From: Geodermatophilus amargosae
GTDB lineage: Bacteria; Actinomycetota; Actinomycetes; Mycobacteriales; Geodermatophilaceae
Assembly: GCF_900116515.1 (NCBI RefSeq)
Contig: NZ_FPBA01000001.1
Span: 248,001-312,000 of the forward strand
Length of the DNA: 64,000 nucleotides
Direction of reading: 5' to 3'
Shown here: in pieces, positions 8,911 through 16,831 of the stretch
Position numbering within the stretch: the first letter of the stretch is position 1
Layout: the number at the start of each line of letters is the position of its first letter
The notes under the pieces: model-generated
The model's input: only the letters and a program-made list of their open reading frames with translations
What the model was told of the DNA's origin: nothing
Databases searched by the model: none
Program-made: the position numbers and the translations under genes

Positions 8911-10353
8911 TCAGGACGTGCGGCTGCAGTACACGGTCAGCGGCGAGCGCTTGCCGAACACGAACGTCGAGGACGACTCGCCGGTCTCGCCGTCGTAGGC
9001 GACCCGCTGCGCCCCCGACCACAGGTGCACCCGCAGCTGCGCCGTCTGGAACGACGCGTAGCCCGAGCTGTGGTCGCTCACCCCGAGCAGCGCGCCGAGC
9101 ACCGCGCGGGTGCGGCTGAACGGGACGTCGGCGCGCAGGTACTGGACGTCGAGCAGCCCGTCCTCCAGCCGTGGCCGCCATGCCGGAGCGAGGCCGCGCG
9201 GCGTGTACTCGCAGTTGCCGACGAACAGGATCCACACCTGGGCCGGCCGCCCGTTGAGCACCATCGACACCGGCGTCCCGCCGCGCAGCACCTGTGCCGC
9301 CGCAGCGGCCGTCGCCGTCCACCGGCCCATCCGGCTCTCGAGCGCGTCCCGGCGCCGCACCAGCTCCGGGTAGACGCCGATGCTCGCGGTGTTGAGGAAG
9401 GGGACCCCGTTGACGTCGGCGACGTCCACGCACACCGCCTGCCCGGCCGTCACCGCCTCGGCGGCCTCCTCGAGCGTCTCCACGCCGAGGTCGCGCGCGA
9501 AGTGGTTGAGCGTCCCCGCCGGGACCACGGCCAGCGGCAGGCCCGCGTCCAGTGCCACCGCGGCCGCGGCCGCCACGCTGCCGTCGCCGCCGGCCACCCC
9601 GAGCGCCGCCGGCCGCCCCGAGCGCACCGCCTCCTCGAGCAGGTCGGTGATGTTCCGCCCGGCGGACGTGCTGAGCACCTCGGCGGCCGGCAGCAGTCGC
9701 CGGATCTCCTCCGCGGGGTCGTAGTCCTCCGGCCCGGACCGCGGGTTCACCGCCACCACCAGGCCCTCGCCGTCGGGCAGCGCCGGAGCCGTCTGCGCCG
9801 CCCGCACCCGCGCCGGCTCGGTCGGCCGCACCGGCCACCACCGCCGCCCGGCCAGCGCCACCCCAGCCCCGATGGCCAGCCCCGAGACGACGTCGCCCGG
9901 GTAGTGCACGCCCACGTGCACCCGCGAGTAGCCGACCGCCAGCGCCAGTGGCCCGAGCGCGATCCCGGCCAGCGGGCTCTCCATCGCCACGCCGGTGGCG
10001 AAGGCGGCCGCCGACGAGGAGTGGCCGCTGGGGAAGGAGAGGGTGTGCGGCGCACGGCGGAGCTGCCGCTCGGTGGTCAGGTTGGCCAGGTCCGGCCGCA
10101 CCCGACCGAACACCCGCTTCAGGACGGCGTTGACCACCGAGCTGGCCACCGCCAGCGAGCCGACGCCGCGCAGCGCGCCCCGCCGCAGCGGCCCGCGCCG
10201 CAGCCCCAGGACCAGTGCGACCGCGAACCACAGCTTGCCGTGGTCGGCCGTCCTCGACAGCCACCGCAGCCACCGGTCGGCCGGGCTCGCGGGCAGGCCG
10301 CCGATCGCGGCGTGCAGCCGCGCGTCCCAGTAGCGCAGCCGCAGCGGTGTCAC
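8911..10353 (-). CDS. PAP2 phosphatase-diacylglycerol kinase fusion
   Basis: 480 residues from GTG 10353. Residues ~1-190 are a PAP2/type 2 phosphatidic acid phosphatase: KRVFGRVRPD, PSGHSS and SRVHVGVHYPGD are its three catalytic motifs, set among hydrophobic helices. Residues ~195-480 are a diacylglycerol/sphingosine kinase-like catalytic domain: VAVNPRSGP, the GGDGS nucleotide-binding loop, PAGTLNHFARD, FLNTASIG and a C-terminal beta-sandwich ending VAYDGETGES. The two halves carry opposed activities, lipid dephosphorylation and phosphorylation, which is known for actinobacterial fusions. It is likely a membrane-bound lipid remodelling enzyme. Monocistronic by its surroundings. Confidence 0.9.
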   Translation of the reverse strand: MTPLRLRYWDARLHAAIGGLPASPADRWLRWLSRTADHGKLWFAVALVLGLRRGPLRRGALRGVGSLAVASSVVNAVLKRVFGRVRPDLANLTTERQLRRAPHTLSFPSGHSSSAAAFATGVAMESPLAGIALGPLALAVGYSRVHVGVHYPGDVVSGLAIGAGVALAGRRWWPVRPTEPARVRAAQTAPALPDGEGLVVAVNPRSGPEDYDPAEEIRRLLPAAEVLSTSAGRNITDLLEEAVRSGRPAALGVAGGDGSVAAAAAVALDAGLPLAVVPAGTLNHFARDLGVETLEEAAEAVTAGQAVCVDVADVNGVPFLNTASIGVYPELVRRRDALESRMGRWTATAAAAAQVLRGGTPVSMVLNGRPAQVWILFVGNCEYTPRGLAPAWRPRLEDGLLDVQYLRADVPFSRTRAVLGALLGVSDHSSGYASFQTAQLRVHLWSGAQRVAYDGETGESSSTFVFGKRSPLTVYCSRTS

Positions 10354-10375
10354 CCGCCGGACGCTAGCCCCCGCG

Positions 10376-10909
10376 CTACGCCTTGCGGCGGGCCCGGTAC
10401 GCGGCCACCGTCGAGCGGCTGGCGCAGGTGTTCGAGCAGTACCGGCGGCTGGCGTTGCGCGAGGTGTCCACGTAGACGTCGTCGCAGGCCTCGGCCGAGC
10501 ACACCCCGAGCCGCTGCCACCCGTGCTGGGCCACCACCTGCGACAGGCCCATCGCCACCGTCGTCGTCAGCTGGTCGAGGACGGGGGCGTCGGGACGCGC
10601 GTAGTGCAGGTGCAGCTCGCCGTCGTGGTCGGTGGCGTAGGGGTGTGGCCGGGCCAGGGCGAGCAGCTCGTTGAGCCGGGCGATGACGTCGTCCTGCGAC
10701 CCGGCGAGCGCGACCGCGCGGACGAGGTCGGCGGTCGCGGCGGCGCGGCGGGTCTCAGCGGGGGAGAGGGTCAGCGCCGTCTCGGGCGTGAACCACTCGT
10801 CGTGCGCGCGCAGGAAGGCCGCGGCCCAGTCCGGGTCCGTCGCACGGTCGGCGTTGGCCAGGTGGATGGCCAGCTCGACGGCGTTCGACCCGTAGGTGTC
10901 GTAGTCCAT
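10376..10909 (-). CDS. CGNR zinc-finger (ABATE-type) putative regulator
   Basis: 177 residues from ATG 10909, preceded in the message by GGGAG. The N-terminal ~130 residues follow the ABATE domain pattern (TYGSNAVELAIHLANA at the start). The C-terminal ~45 residues form the CGNR zinc finger: CSAEACDDVYVDTSRN, then RRYCSNTCASR and a basic AAYRARRKA tail, giving four Cys ligands. Proteins of this family are regarded as stress-related transcription factors. It is divergent from the MFS gene, and the 78-bp gap holds a strong palindrome, so it probably controls itself and the transporter. Its inducer is unknown. Confidence 0.88.
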   Translation of the reverse strand: MDYDTYGSNAVELAIHLANADRATDPDWAAAFLRAHDEWFTPETALTLSPAETRRAAATADLVRAVALAGSQDDVIARLNELLALARPHPYATDHDGELHLHYARPDAPVLDQLTTTVAMGLSQVVAQHGWQRLGVCSAEACDDVYVDTSRNASRRYCSNTCASRSTVAAYRARRKA

Positions 10910-10936
10910 GTGACTCCCTACCGCTCTGCTATCGTC

Positions 10937-10966
10937 GTAGGAGGTCAACGGAGTTTGACCCCCTAC
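10937..10966. promoter_or_regulatory. Palindromic operator between the CGNR regulator and MFS genes
   Basis: The arms GTAGGAGGTCAA (10937-10948) and TTGACCCCCTAC (10955-10966) are reverse complements at 11 of 12 positions, with a 6-nt spacer. The site is the main feature of the short divergent region, and each arm supplies a TTGACC that could act as a -35 element. A dimeric regulator site is the simplest reading. That the CGNR protein binds it is inference. Confidence 0.6.
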
Positions 10967-10987
10967 TGTTCCCCCGCAAGTGATGAA

Positions 10988-12202
10988 GTGAGCTCTGTCG
11001 TGCGTTCGTACCTGTCCGTCTGGCGCCTGCCGTCCGCCCCCGTGCTGCTGCTCGCCGGGTTCGCCGGCCGGCTGCCCTCGGCGATGGTCCCGCTGGCGCT
11101 GCTGCTCATGGTGCAGCAGCAGACCGGTTCCTACGCCGTCGCCGGCCTCGCCGCGGCCACCTACGGCCTCGCCATGGCCGCCATGGCGCCGGTCCTCGGT
11201 CGGCTCGCCGACCGGCGCACCCCGCGTCCGGTGCTGCTGGTCCAGGCCACCGTCTACCCGCTGCTGCTGGCCCTGCTGGTAGCCGTCGTCCTCGGGGGGG
11301 CGCCGACGGCGGTCGTCGTCGCCGCGTCGGCCGCGGCCGGTGCCGCCACCCCGCTGGTCTCCGGCACGGTCCGCGCGCTGTGGTCGCGGGTCGACCCGCG
11401 GGTGCGCGGCACCGCCTTCGCCCTCGACGCCACCGCCACCGAGCTGGTCTTCGTGGCCGGCCCGACGCTGGTGGCCACGCTCGCCGTCGTCGCCGGCCCG
11501 GCGTGGGCGCTCGGCGTCGCCGGGGTGCTCGCGGTCGGTGGCGCGCTGGGGCTGGCGGCCTCGGCCGCGATGCGCGGCTGGGTGTCCGTGCCCTCCGCCG
11601 GGCGCACCAGCCCGTTCGCCACCGTGCTCGCCGCCGGTATGCCGCGCGTGCTGCTCAGCGGCTCCGCGCTGATGCTCGGCTTCGGCGCGCTCGAGGTCGC
11701 CATCCCGGCCTTCGCCGACCACGCCGGTTCGCCCGGGATGTCGGGTCTGCTCCTGGCCCTGTGGTCACTGGGCTCGGTCGCCGGCGGGCTGTGGTTCGGC
11801 GCCCGGGTGGTCAGCGCCTCCCTGCCGCGGCAGTACCGGTGGCTGCTGCTCGGCGTCACGATCGGACTGGCGCCGCTGACCGCGGCGTCGAGTCCGTGGG
11901 TGCTGGGCGCGCTGCTCTTCCTGGGCGGCACGGCGATCGCGCCCACGCTCACGGTGCAGAACTCGCTCGTCGGCGCCCTCGCCCCGGCGCACGCCACCAC
12001 GGAGGCCTTCACCTGGCTGTCCACGATGGCCACCGGCGCCTCGGCCGTCGGTGCGGCGCTGGGCGGTGCGCTCGTCGACGGGCCGTCCGGTGTGACCGGC
12101 AGCCTCCTCCTCGCGGTGGCCGGCGCGGCCGCGGCGGTGCTCGTGACGCTGGTGCCCGGCCGCCGCCCGTCGTCCGCTCCCCGCGAGCCGATCGCCGCCT
12201 GA
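10988..12202 (+). CDS. MFS transporter (exporter-like)
   Basis: 404 residues from GTG 10988; an in-frame GTG at 11000 is equally possible and neither has a strong ribosome site. About twelve hydrophobic segments. The A motif of the major facilitator superfamily is present between helices 2 and 3 as GRLADRRTPRP, with RVDPRVRGTAFALDATATEL in the following part. The repeated half ends in GGTAIAPTLTVQNSLVGALAP. These features resemble actinobacterial MFS exporters of unassigned substrate. The neighbouring CGNR regulator and the palindrome suggest inducible expression. A GC-rich hairpin at 12210-12240 closes the gene. Confidence 0.87.
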   Translation: MSSVVRSYLSVWRLPSAPVLLLAGFAGRLPSAMVPLALLLMVQQQTGSYAVAGLAAATYGLAMAAMAPVLGRLADRRTPRPVLLVQATVYPLLLALLVAVVLGGAPTAVVVAASAAAGAATPLVSGTVRALWSRVDPRVRGTAFALDATATELVFVAGPTLVATLAVVAGPAWALGVAGVLAVGGALGLAASAAMRGWVSVPSAGRTSPFATVLAAGMPRVLLSGSALMLGFGALEVAIPAFADHAGSPGMSGLLLALWSLGSVAGGLWFGARVVSASLPRQYRWLLLGVTIGLAPLTAASSPWVLGALLFLGGTAIAPTLTVQNSLVGALAPAHATTEAFTWLSTMATGASAVGAALGGALVDGPSGVTGSLLLAVAGAAAAVLVTLVPGRRPSSAPREPIAA

Positions 12203-12209
12203 CCCCGCC

Positions 12210-12240
12210 CCTCCCGGCCCGGACCCCCCGGGCTGGGAGG
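12210..12240 (+). terminator. Terminator hairpin after MFS gene
   Basis: Arms 12210-12222 and 12228-12240 (CCTCCCGGCCCGG / CCGGGCTGGGAGG) pair over 13 bp with one G-T wobble and a 5-nt loop, starting 7 bp after the MFS stop. Confidence 0.7.
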
Positions 12241-12297
12241 GCCGCGGAGGCCGCTGGTAGTCTCTACCGCGGTGGTTCCGAGGGGACTCGGACCCCG

Positions 12298-12386
12298 GGA
12301 GGCTTCGCCTAGTCCGGTCTATGGCGCCGCACTGCTAATGCGGTTTGGGTTAATCCCCATCCCGGGTTCAAATCCCGGAGCCTCCG
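12298..12386 (+). tRNA. tRNA-Ser (anticodon GCT)
   Basis: Acceptor arms GGAGGCT and AGCCTCC pair, with discriminator G at 12386. The anticodon stem CCGCA/TGCGG encloses loop CTGCTAA, with anticodon GCT at 12334-12336. A long variable arm (TTTGGGTTAATCCCCAT) and the T-loop GGTTCAAATCC identify a class II serine tRNA. CCA is not encoded. A TAGTCT box at 12258-12263 lies about 35 bp upstream and looks like the -10 element. Confidence 0.97.
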
Positions 12387-12407
12387 CGCACGACAACTGC
12401 ACAGTCC

Positions 12408-12480
12408 GCACCCGTAGCTCAACGGATAGAGCATCTGACTACGGATCAGAAGGTTAGGGGTTCGAATCCCTTCGGGTGCA
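12408..12480 (+). tRNA. tRNA-Arg (anticodon ACG)
   Basis: GCACCCG/CGGGTGC acceptor stem with discriminator A. The anticodon stem TCTGA/TCAGA encloses loop CTACGGA, with anticodon ACG at 12441-12443, and the T-loop is GGTTCGAATCC. The A at position 34 is the substrate for deamination to inosine by TadA, which is encoded at 43293-43766. It lies 21 bp after tRNA-Ser(GCT), probably on the same precursor. Confidence 0.97.
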
Positions 12481-12496
12481 CGTCTGGTTGAGACAG

Positions 12497-12536
12497 CACA
12501 GCGGCCCCGCTCCTGCCCAGGAGCGGGGCCGCTGTG
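12497..12536. terminator. Strong hairpin after tRNA pair (left copy of repeated element)
   Basis: 19-bp perfect arms (12497-12515 and 12518-12536), core GCGGCCCCGCTCCTG. It follows tRNA-Arg by 16 bp and should terminate the tRNA transcript. Together with its flanks (12481-12545) it is nearly repeated at 15291-15352 on the other side of the second A-T-TE gene. Confidence 0.85.
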
Positions 12537-12686
12537 TGTCGCCCGGTCGGGTGATGTGCGGCTCAGCGGCGGGAGCGCCCGTCCCACGCGCGACACCGGC
12601 CCATAGTCTCCGAGCGCTGACCGAGCGGGGCGGATGACGTGCGTCCAGGCGCTGCCTACCCGCATAAACACCGATAGGGGCCGATC

Positions 12687-15278
12687 TTGACCGACACCAC
12701 CGCCAGGACGACGAGGGGAGCCGTACCGGCTCCCCGCTCCGCCGCCGACGGGCTGCCGGAGCTCCGGGCGCCGGGGCCGGACGACACCGTGCTCGGCCGG
12801 CTCGCCGAGCTGGCCCACTGGATCCCCGATGCGGTGGCGCTCGAAGCCGCAGATGGGAGTCTCACCTTCGGTGAGCTGTACCAGCGGGTGCTGGCGCTGT
12901 CGGCCGAGCTCGTCGAGGCCGTCGAGGCGCTGCCGGGGACGCCGTCGGTCGGCATCTGGGCCGAGCAGGACACCACCAGCGTCGCCGCGCTGCTGGCCGC
13001 GCTCACCACCGGGACGCCGTGCGTCGAGCTGGACATCACCCTCCCCGAGGCCCGGCTGGCGGAGATCGCCCAGCGTGCGGACATCGGCATCGTGCTGGCC
13101 GACGATGCGCGCCGGGAGGCCGCGGCCGCGCTGCCCGGGGTGGTCGAGGTGCGCGGCCTGCTGCCGACGCGGGAGGCGCCGGCCGAGCCGGTGCAGCGGG
13201 GCGTCACGGGGGACACCCCGGCGTGCCTGCTGTTCACCTCCGGCACCACCGGAGCCCCCAAGGGCGTCGTCTACACCCAGCGCACGGTCCTGGCCGGCAG
13301 CTACAACTCCCGGGACGCGCTGCGGATCACGCCCGCCGACCGCGTCGCCCTCGTCTTCCCGATCTCGTTCGCGGCCGGGCTGATCGTGATGACCATGGGC
13401 GTCCTCAACGGCGCCACCACCTGCATCCGCGACCCCCGTGTGCACGGTGTGGCCGACGCCGTCGACTGGATCCAGTCGGAGCGCGTGAGCCTGCTCGCGT
13501 GCGCGCCCTCACTGCTGCGTGCGCTCAGCAGCGCGCTGGCCGACGGCCAGGTCCTGCCGCACCTGCGGATCGTCACCACCGCCGGCGAGAAGATCTTCGG
13601 CCAGGACGTGCTCGACATCCGGCCGCACCTGGGTCCGCACGCCAGCGTCGTGAACTGGCTCGGGTCCTCCGAGACGCAGGCGCTGTCCACCTTCGAGGTG
13701 GCCGCGGACGACCCGGTGCCCCCCGGCGTCCTCCCGGCGGGCCGGGCGCTGCCCCTGCACGTCTTCGAGATCCTCGGCGAGGACGGCGCGGTGCTCCCCG
13801 TCGGGGAGCCCGGCATCCTGCACATCACCTCCGAGCACCATGCGGCGGGCTACTGGAAGGACAAGGAGCAGACGGCCGAGAAGTTCCTGCCGCTGCCCGA
13901 CGGGCGGGTCCGGGTGCGGTCCGGCGACCGCGCGACCCTCGACGAGGACGGCGTCCTGCGGCTGCTCGGCCGTGCTGACGACGCCGTGAAGATCCGCGGC
14001 TACCTCGTCGAGCCGGCGGAGGTGGAGGTCGCGCTGCGGTCGCTGCCCCAGGTGCGCGACGTCGTCGTCCGCGCCCAGCCCGACGAGCGGGGGCTCGACC
14101 GGCTGGTCGCCTGGGTGGTGCCGGACCCGGCCGGTGGGACGGCGTCGCCGGCCGTCCTCCGCTCCGGGGTGGCGCGCCGCCTGCCGGCGTACATGGTGCC
14201 GCGCGACGTCGTCCTGCTGGAGGAACTGCCCCGCAACGAGCGCGGCAAGGTCGTGGCCGCAGCCCTCCCGCCGGTGCCCGAGCGGCCGACGCCGGTCCCG
14301 CCGGCGACCCCGACCGAGGCGGCCCTCGAGCCGATCTGGGGGCGGATCCTGCACCTGGACCACGTCGGCCGCGACGAGAGCTTCACCGCCCTCGGCGGGG
14401 ACTCGCTCGCGGTCGAGGAGATGCTCGCCTCCGTCACCTCGCACCTCGGCGTGGAGCTCGCCACTGCCGACCTGGCCGAGCGCCCGACGCTGACGGAGTT
14501 CGCCGCCCTGGTGGCCGCCCGCAGTGCGGACCCGTCCGGTCGGCGCACCAGCAACGTCGTCCGGCTGCGGACGACGGGCACCCGGCCGCCGGTGTTCTGC
14601 TTCGCCGGGGCCGGTGGAGCGGCCGCCGCCTTCTCACCCCTCGCCGGCGCCCTGGGGCCCGACCAGCCCGTCTACGCTCTGCAGGTGCGAGGCCTGGAGG
14701 ATCGAGGCGTCCCGGACTGGACCGTCGGCCAGGCCGCGCGGCGCTACCTGCGCCAGCTGGAGGAGATCGCGCCGGAGGGCCCGGTGGTCCTCGTCGGCCA
14801 CTCGCTCGGTGGTCTCTTCGCCCTCGCCGTGGCCCACCTGCTGCGTCAGCGGGGGCGGGAGGTCGTCGATCTGGTCCTGGTGGACACCTACCTGCCGCTC
14901 CGGGCACGCCCCGACGACGTACCACGCCGGCAGGGACCGGAGGCTGCTCCGATCACCCGTGCCGAGCTGTGGCGCACCCGTCTCCAGGTGCTGACCGCCG
15001 GCCTCGTGCGCCGGCCCGCGGAGGTCCAGCAGGAGGTGTTCCACCAGCACGGTGCCCGTGTCGCCCGGTTCCACCGGCCGCAGCCGTGGCCCGGCCGCGC
15101 GCTGCTGGTCCTCTCGACGGAGAACGACGACGAGCTCGCCTGGTGGGAACCGCTGTTGACGGGGGAGCACGAGGTCCTGCGCCTCGAGGGGGACCACAAC
15201 GCGCTCCTGCGACTGCCCTACGTGGTGCGCATCGCCGAGCAGGTGACCGCGGCGGTCGACGGGGTGGTGCAGCGCTGA
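12687..15278 (+). CDS. Single-module NRPS-like synthetase (A-T-TE), copy 2
   Basis: 863 residues from TTG 12687, with AGGGG at the right distance upstream. The architecture is the same as the gene at 1491: adenylation domain with LFTSGTTGAPKG, NWLGSSETQ, VRSGDRATLD, IRGYLVEPAEVE and NERGKV; carrier LGGDSLA (Ser ~573); thioesterase GHSLGG (Ser ~706) with a late GDHNALL. The amino-group Asp site is again FAAG (~228-231). Many blocks are identical to copy 1, so the two arose by duplication. No tailoring genes sit beside it. A possible -10 box TAGTCT lies at 12604-12609. Hairpin repeats at 12497 and 15304 bracket the gene. Product unknown. Confidence 0.9.
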   Translation: MTDTTARTTRGAVPAPRSAADGLPELRAPGPDDTVLGRLAELAHWIPDAVALEAADGSLTFGELYQRVLALSAELVEAVEALPGTPSVGIWAEQDTTSVAALLAALTTGTPCVELDITLPEARLAEIAQRADIGIVLADDARREAAAALPGVVEVRGLLPTREAPAEPVQRGVTGDTPACLLFTSGTTGAPKGVVYTQRTVLAGSYNSRDALRITPADRVALVFPISFAAGLIVMTMGVLNGATTCIRDPRVHGVADAVDWIQSERVSLLACAPSLLRALSSALADGQVLPHLRIVTTAGEKIFGQDVLDIRPHLGPHASVVNWLGSSETQALSTFEVAADDPVPPGVLPAGRALPLHVFEILGEDGAVLPVGEPGILHITSEHHAAGYWKDKEQTAEKFLPLPDGRVRVRSGDRATLDEDGVLRLLGRADDAVKIRGYLVEPAEVEVALRSLPQVRDVVVRAQPDERGLDRLVAWVVPDPAGGTASPAVLRSGVARRLPAYMVPRDVVLLEELPRNERGKVVAAALPPVPERPTPVPPATPTEAALEPIWGRILHLDHVGRDESFTALGGDSLAVEEMLASVTSHLGVELATADLAERPTLTEFAALVAARSADPSGRRTSNVVRLRTTGTRPPVFCFAGAGGAAAAFSPLAGALGPDQPVYALQVRGLEDRGVPDWTVGQAARRYLRQLEEIAPEGPVVLVGHSLGGLFALAVAHLLRQRGREVVDLVLVDTYLPLRARPDDVPRRQGPEAAPITRAELWRTRLQVLTAGLVRRPAEVQQEVFHQHGARVARFHRPQPWPGRALLVLSTENDDELAWWEPLLTGEHEVLRLEGDHNALLRLPYVVRIAEQVTAAVDGVVQR

Positions 15279-15303
15279 TCCGCCGGACGTCCCTCTGGTG
15301 AGG

Positions 15304-15339
15304 CAGCGGCCCCGCTCCTGCTCAGGAGCGGGGCCGCTG
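15304..15339. terminator. Strong hairpin after A-T-TE copy 2 (right copy of repeated element)
   Basis: 17-bp perfect arms 15304-15320 and 15323-15339, with the same core as the hairpin at 12497. It stands between the convergent A-T-TE gene (stop 15278) and DUF6194 gene (stop 15346) and can serve both. Confidence 0.85.
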
Positions 15340-15345
15340 TGTGTC

Positions 15346-15813
15346 TCAGGCCCCCTCCCGGCGCTCCTGGCGGGCACGTGCCAGCCCGTGGGCCGTGCGC
15401 AGCAGGTCCCGGACCGTCCCCTCCGTGCGGGGACCGGGGTCGACCACGCAGATCCACCCCAGCTCGCCGTACACGGGATGGGCCAGCACGGTGTCGGGGA
15501 CGTCCGGATCGGGCTCCCCGGCGCCGGCCGGCTCGCGGGGCCCGCGGCCGACGAGGGCGGTGAACTCCTCCCGCCCGACGCCGACGTTGACGCGGAACGT
15601 CCCGGGGCGGTCGAGCCGCGACGACCGGTCGCCCGGCTGGTGCTTCGTCACGACGGTCGCGAACGGCTGCGTCCGCGGGACGACGCCGTCGGGTGCGGAG
15701 TAGAGGAAGACGTCGCCCCAGGCGGCCTCCGGTGACCCGTCGCCCGGCCCCGGCCGCAGGACCAGGACGTCGCCCAGTGAGGTGACGTGCTCGATGATCT
15801 CGTCGATGCCCAC
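15346..15813 (-). CDS. DUF6194-like protein
   Basis: 155 residues from GTG 15813, chosen because the family usually begins just before DEIIEHVTSL and because GAAGG lies 4 bp upstream. Visible blocks are GVLVLRPGPGD-like (DVLVLRPGPGD), WGDVFLYSAPDG, PFATVVTKHQPGDRSSRLDRPG, FRVNVGVGREEF and a terminal HPVYGELGWICVVDP. No membrane segment or signal is present. The function of the family is unknown; its fold has been compared with small cytosolic binding proteins, but I see no catalytic motif. It is divergent from the broken MerR regulator, with 63 bp between the starts. Confidence 0.72.
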   Translation of the reverse strand: MGIDEIIEHVTSLGDVLVLRPGPGDGSPEAAWGDVFLYSAPDGVVPRTQPFATVVTKHQPGDRSSRLDRPGTFRVNVGVGREEFTALVGRGPREPAGAGEPDPDVPDTVLAHPVYGELGWICVVDPGPRTEGTVRDLLRTAHGLARARQERREGA

Positions 15814-15876
15814 GCCTTCGAGCGTGGCATTCAGGTGCTCGTGGAGGGTTCGGCCGGACGTCACGCGGAGGTGGGG

Positions 15877-16577
15877 GTGCGGAGTCTCGACTCGGGCCTG
15901 CGCACGGTCGACGTCGCCCGGCGGGCCGGGTACTCGGTGCAGCAGGTCCGCGACCTCGAGGCCGACGGCGTGCTGCCCCCGGCGGACCGGACCGCGTCGG
16001 GGTACCGCACCTTCGCCGAGGTGCACGTCCGCGCCGCGCTGGCCTACCGGTCGCTGGCGGCCGCCGTCGGCGCGGTGCACGCCAGGGAGCTGGTGCGCAC
16101 CGCGACCCGGTGTCCGGGCTGCTCCGGCTCCTGGACGCCGCGCACGCCCGGCTCGACACCGAGCGACGGGACCTCGCCCTCGCCCGGGAGGCCGCCCAGC
16201 TGATCGCCGCGGAGCCGATCGCGGACGTGCGCCCGTCGGACGCGATGGGCGTCTCGGAGCTCGCGGCGGCCCTCGGCGTGCGCCCGTCGACCCTGCGGCA
16301 CTGGGACGCCGAGGGGCTCGTCGTCCCGCGGCGGGGAGTCGGCGAGGCTCGGCGGTACACCCCGGCCGACGTGCGCGACGCCCGGATCGTCGTCCAGCTC
16401 CGCCGCGCCGGCTACCGCATCGGGCCGCTGCGGGAGCTGGTGCCGCGGTTCCGCCGCGCGGGCCGGAGCGACGACGTCCTCGCCGCCCTGACGGCCCGGG
16501 ACGCGGACGTGGACGCCCGCTCACGGGCCCTGCTCGAGGGGACGGCCGCGCTGGCCGCCCTGCTCGCCGGCCGGTAG
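15877..16577 (+). pseudogene. Double-HTH MerR-family regulator broken by a frameshift
   Basis: The N-terminal part from GTG 15877 (GGAGG 6 bp upstream) reads RTVDVARRAGYSVQQVRDLE...GVLPPADR, a MerR helix-turn-helix, and runs well to about 16100. The continuation is in another frame: from about 16095 the family sequence resumes as RDPVSGLLRLLDAAHARL and goes to 16577, with a second HTH (MGVSELAAALGVRPSTLRHWD). Joining the frames needs one extra base near 16095-16108. Without it, the first frame runs on out of family to 16203. Either the gene is inactivated or the base is a sequencing error; the intact GC3 pattern of both parts suggests the change is recent. Confidence 0.75.
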
Positions 16578-16578
16578 G

Positions 16579-16749
16579 TCAGTCCTGGCCCAGGGCGGCG
16601 CAGGCGTCGGTCAGGCTCTCGAGGGCTCCGACGGGGGCGTCGACCTCCTCGACGCCCTCGCCGCCCTCGAGAGCGGGCAGGAGAGGGGCGGGAGGCCGGT
16701 CCTGGCGGTCTGGCCGCGTTGGTCGGTCCACCGAGCTGTCGGTGGCCAC
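16579..16749 (-). CDS. Possible small protein, unrecognised
   Basis: A 56-residue frame from GTG 16749 ending in PALEGGEGVEEVDAPVGALESLTDACAALGQD-like sequence. Its last ~35 codons show the strong GC3 bias of real genes here, while the first ~20 do not. No clear ribosome site. It converges on the broken MerR gene with 1 bp between the ends. It may be a true small protein or a remnant of a larger gene. Confidence 0.25.
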   Translation of the reverse strand: MATDSSVDRPTRPDRQDRPPAPLLPALEGGEGVEEVDAPVGALESLTDACAALGQD

Positions 16750-16831
16750 TCGTTTCCCGGCTACCCCCGCCCGCTCCAACTGTGAGCCGGGTCACAGGGA
16801 GAGTCAAGCCGACCCCTCCCCGGGCGTGTCC

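Noticed and set aside
12481..15352. Attachment sites of an integrative element
   Set aside because: The repeats are terminator-like, the unit holds only one gene and there is no integrase; kept as a possible insertion but not called a mobile element.
16085..16125. Programmed frameshift in the MerR gene
   Set aside because: There is no slippery heptamer at the junction; a simple base loss or error is more likely.
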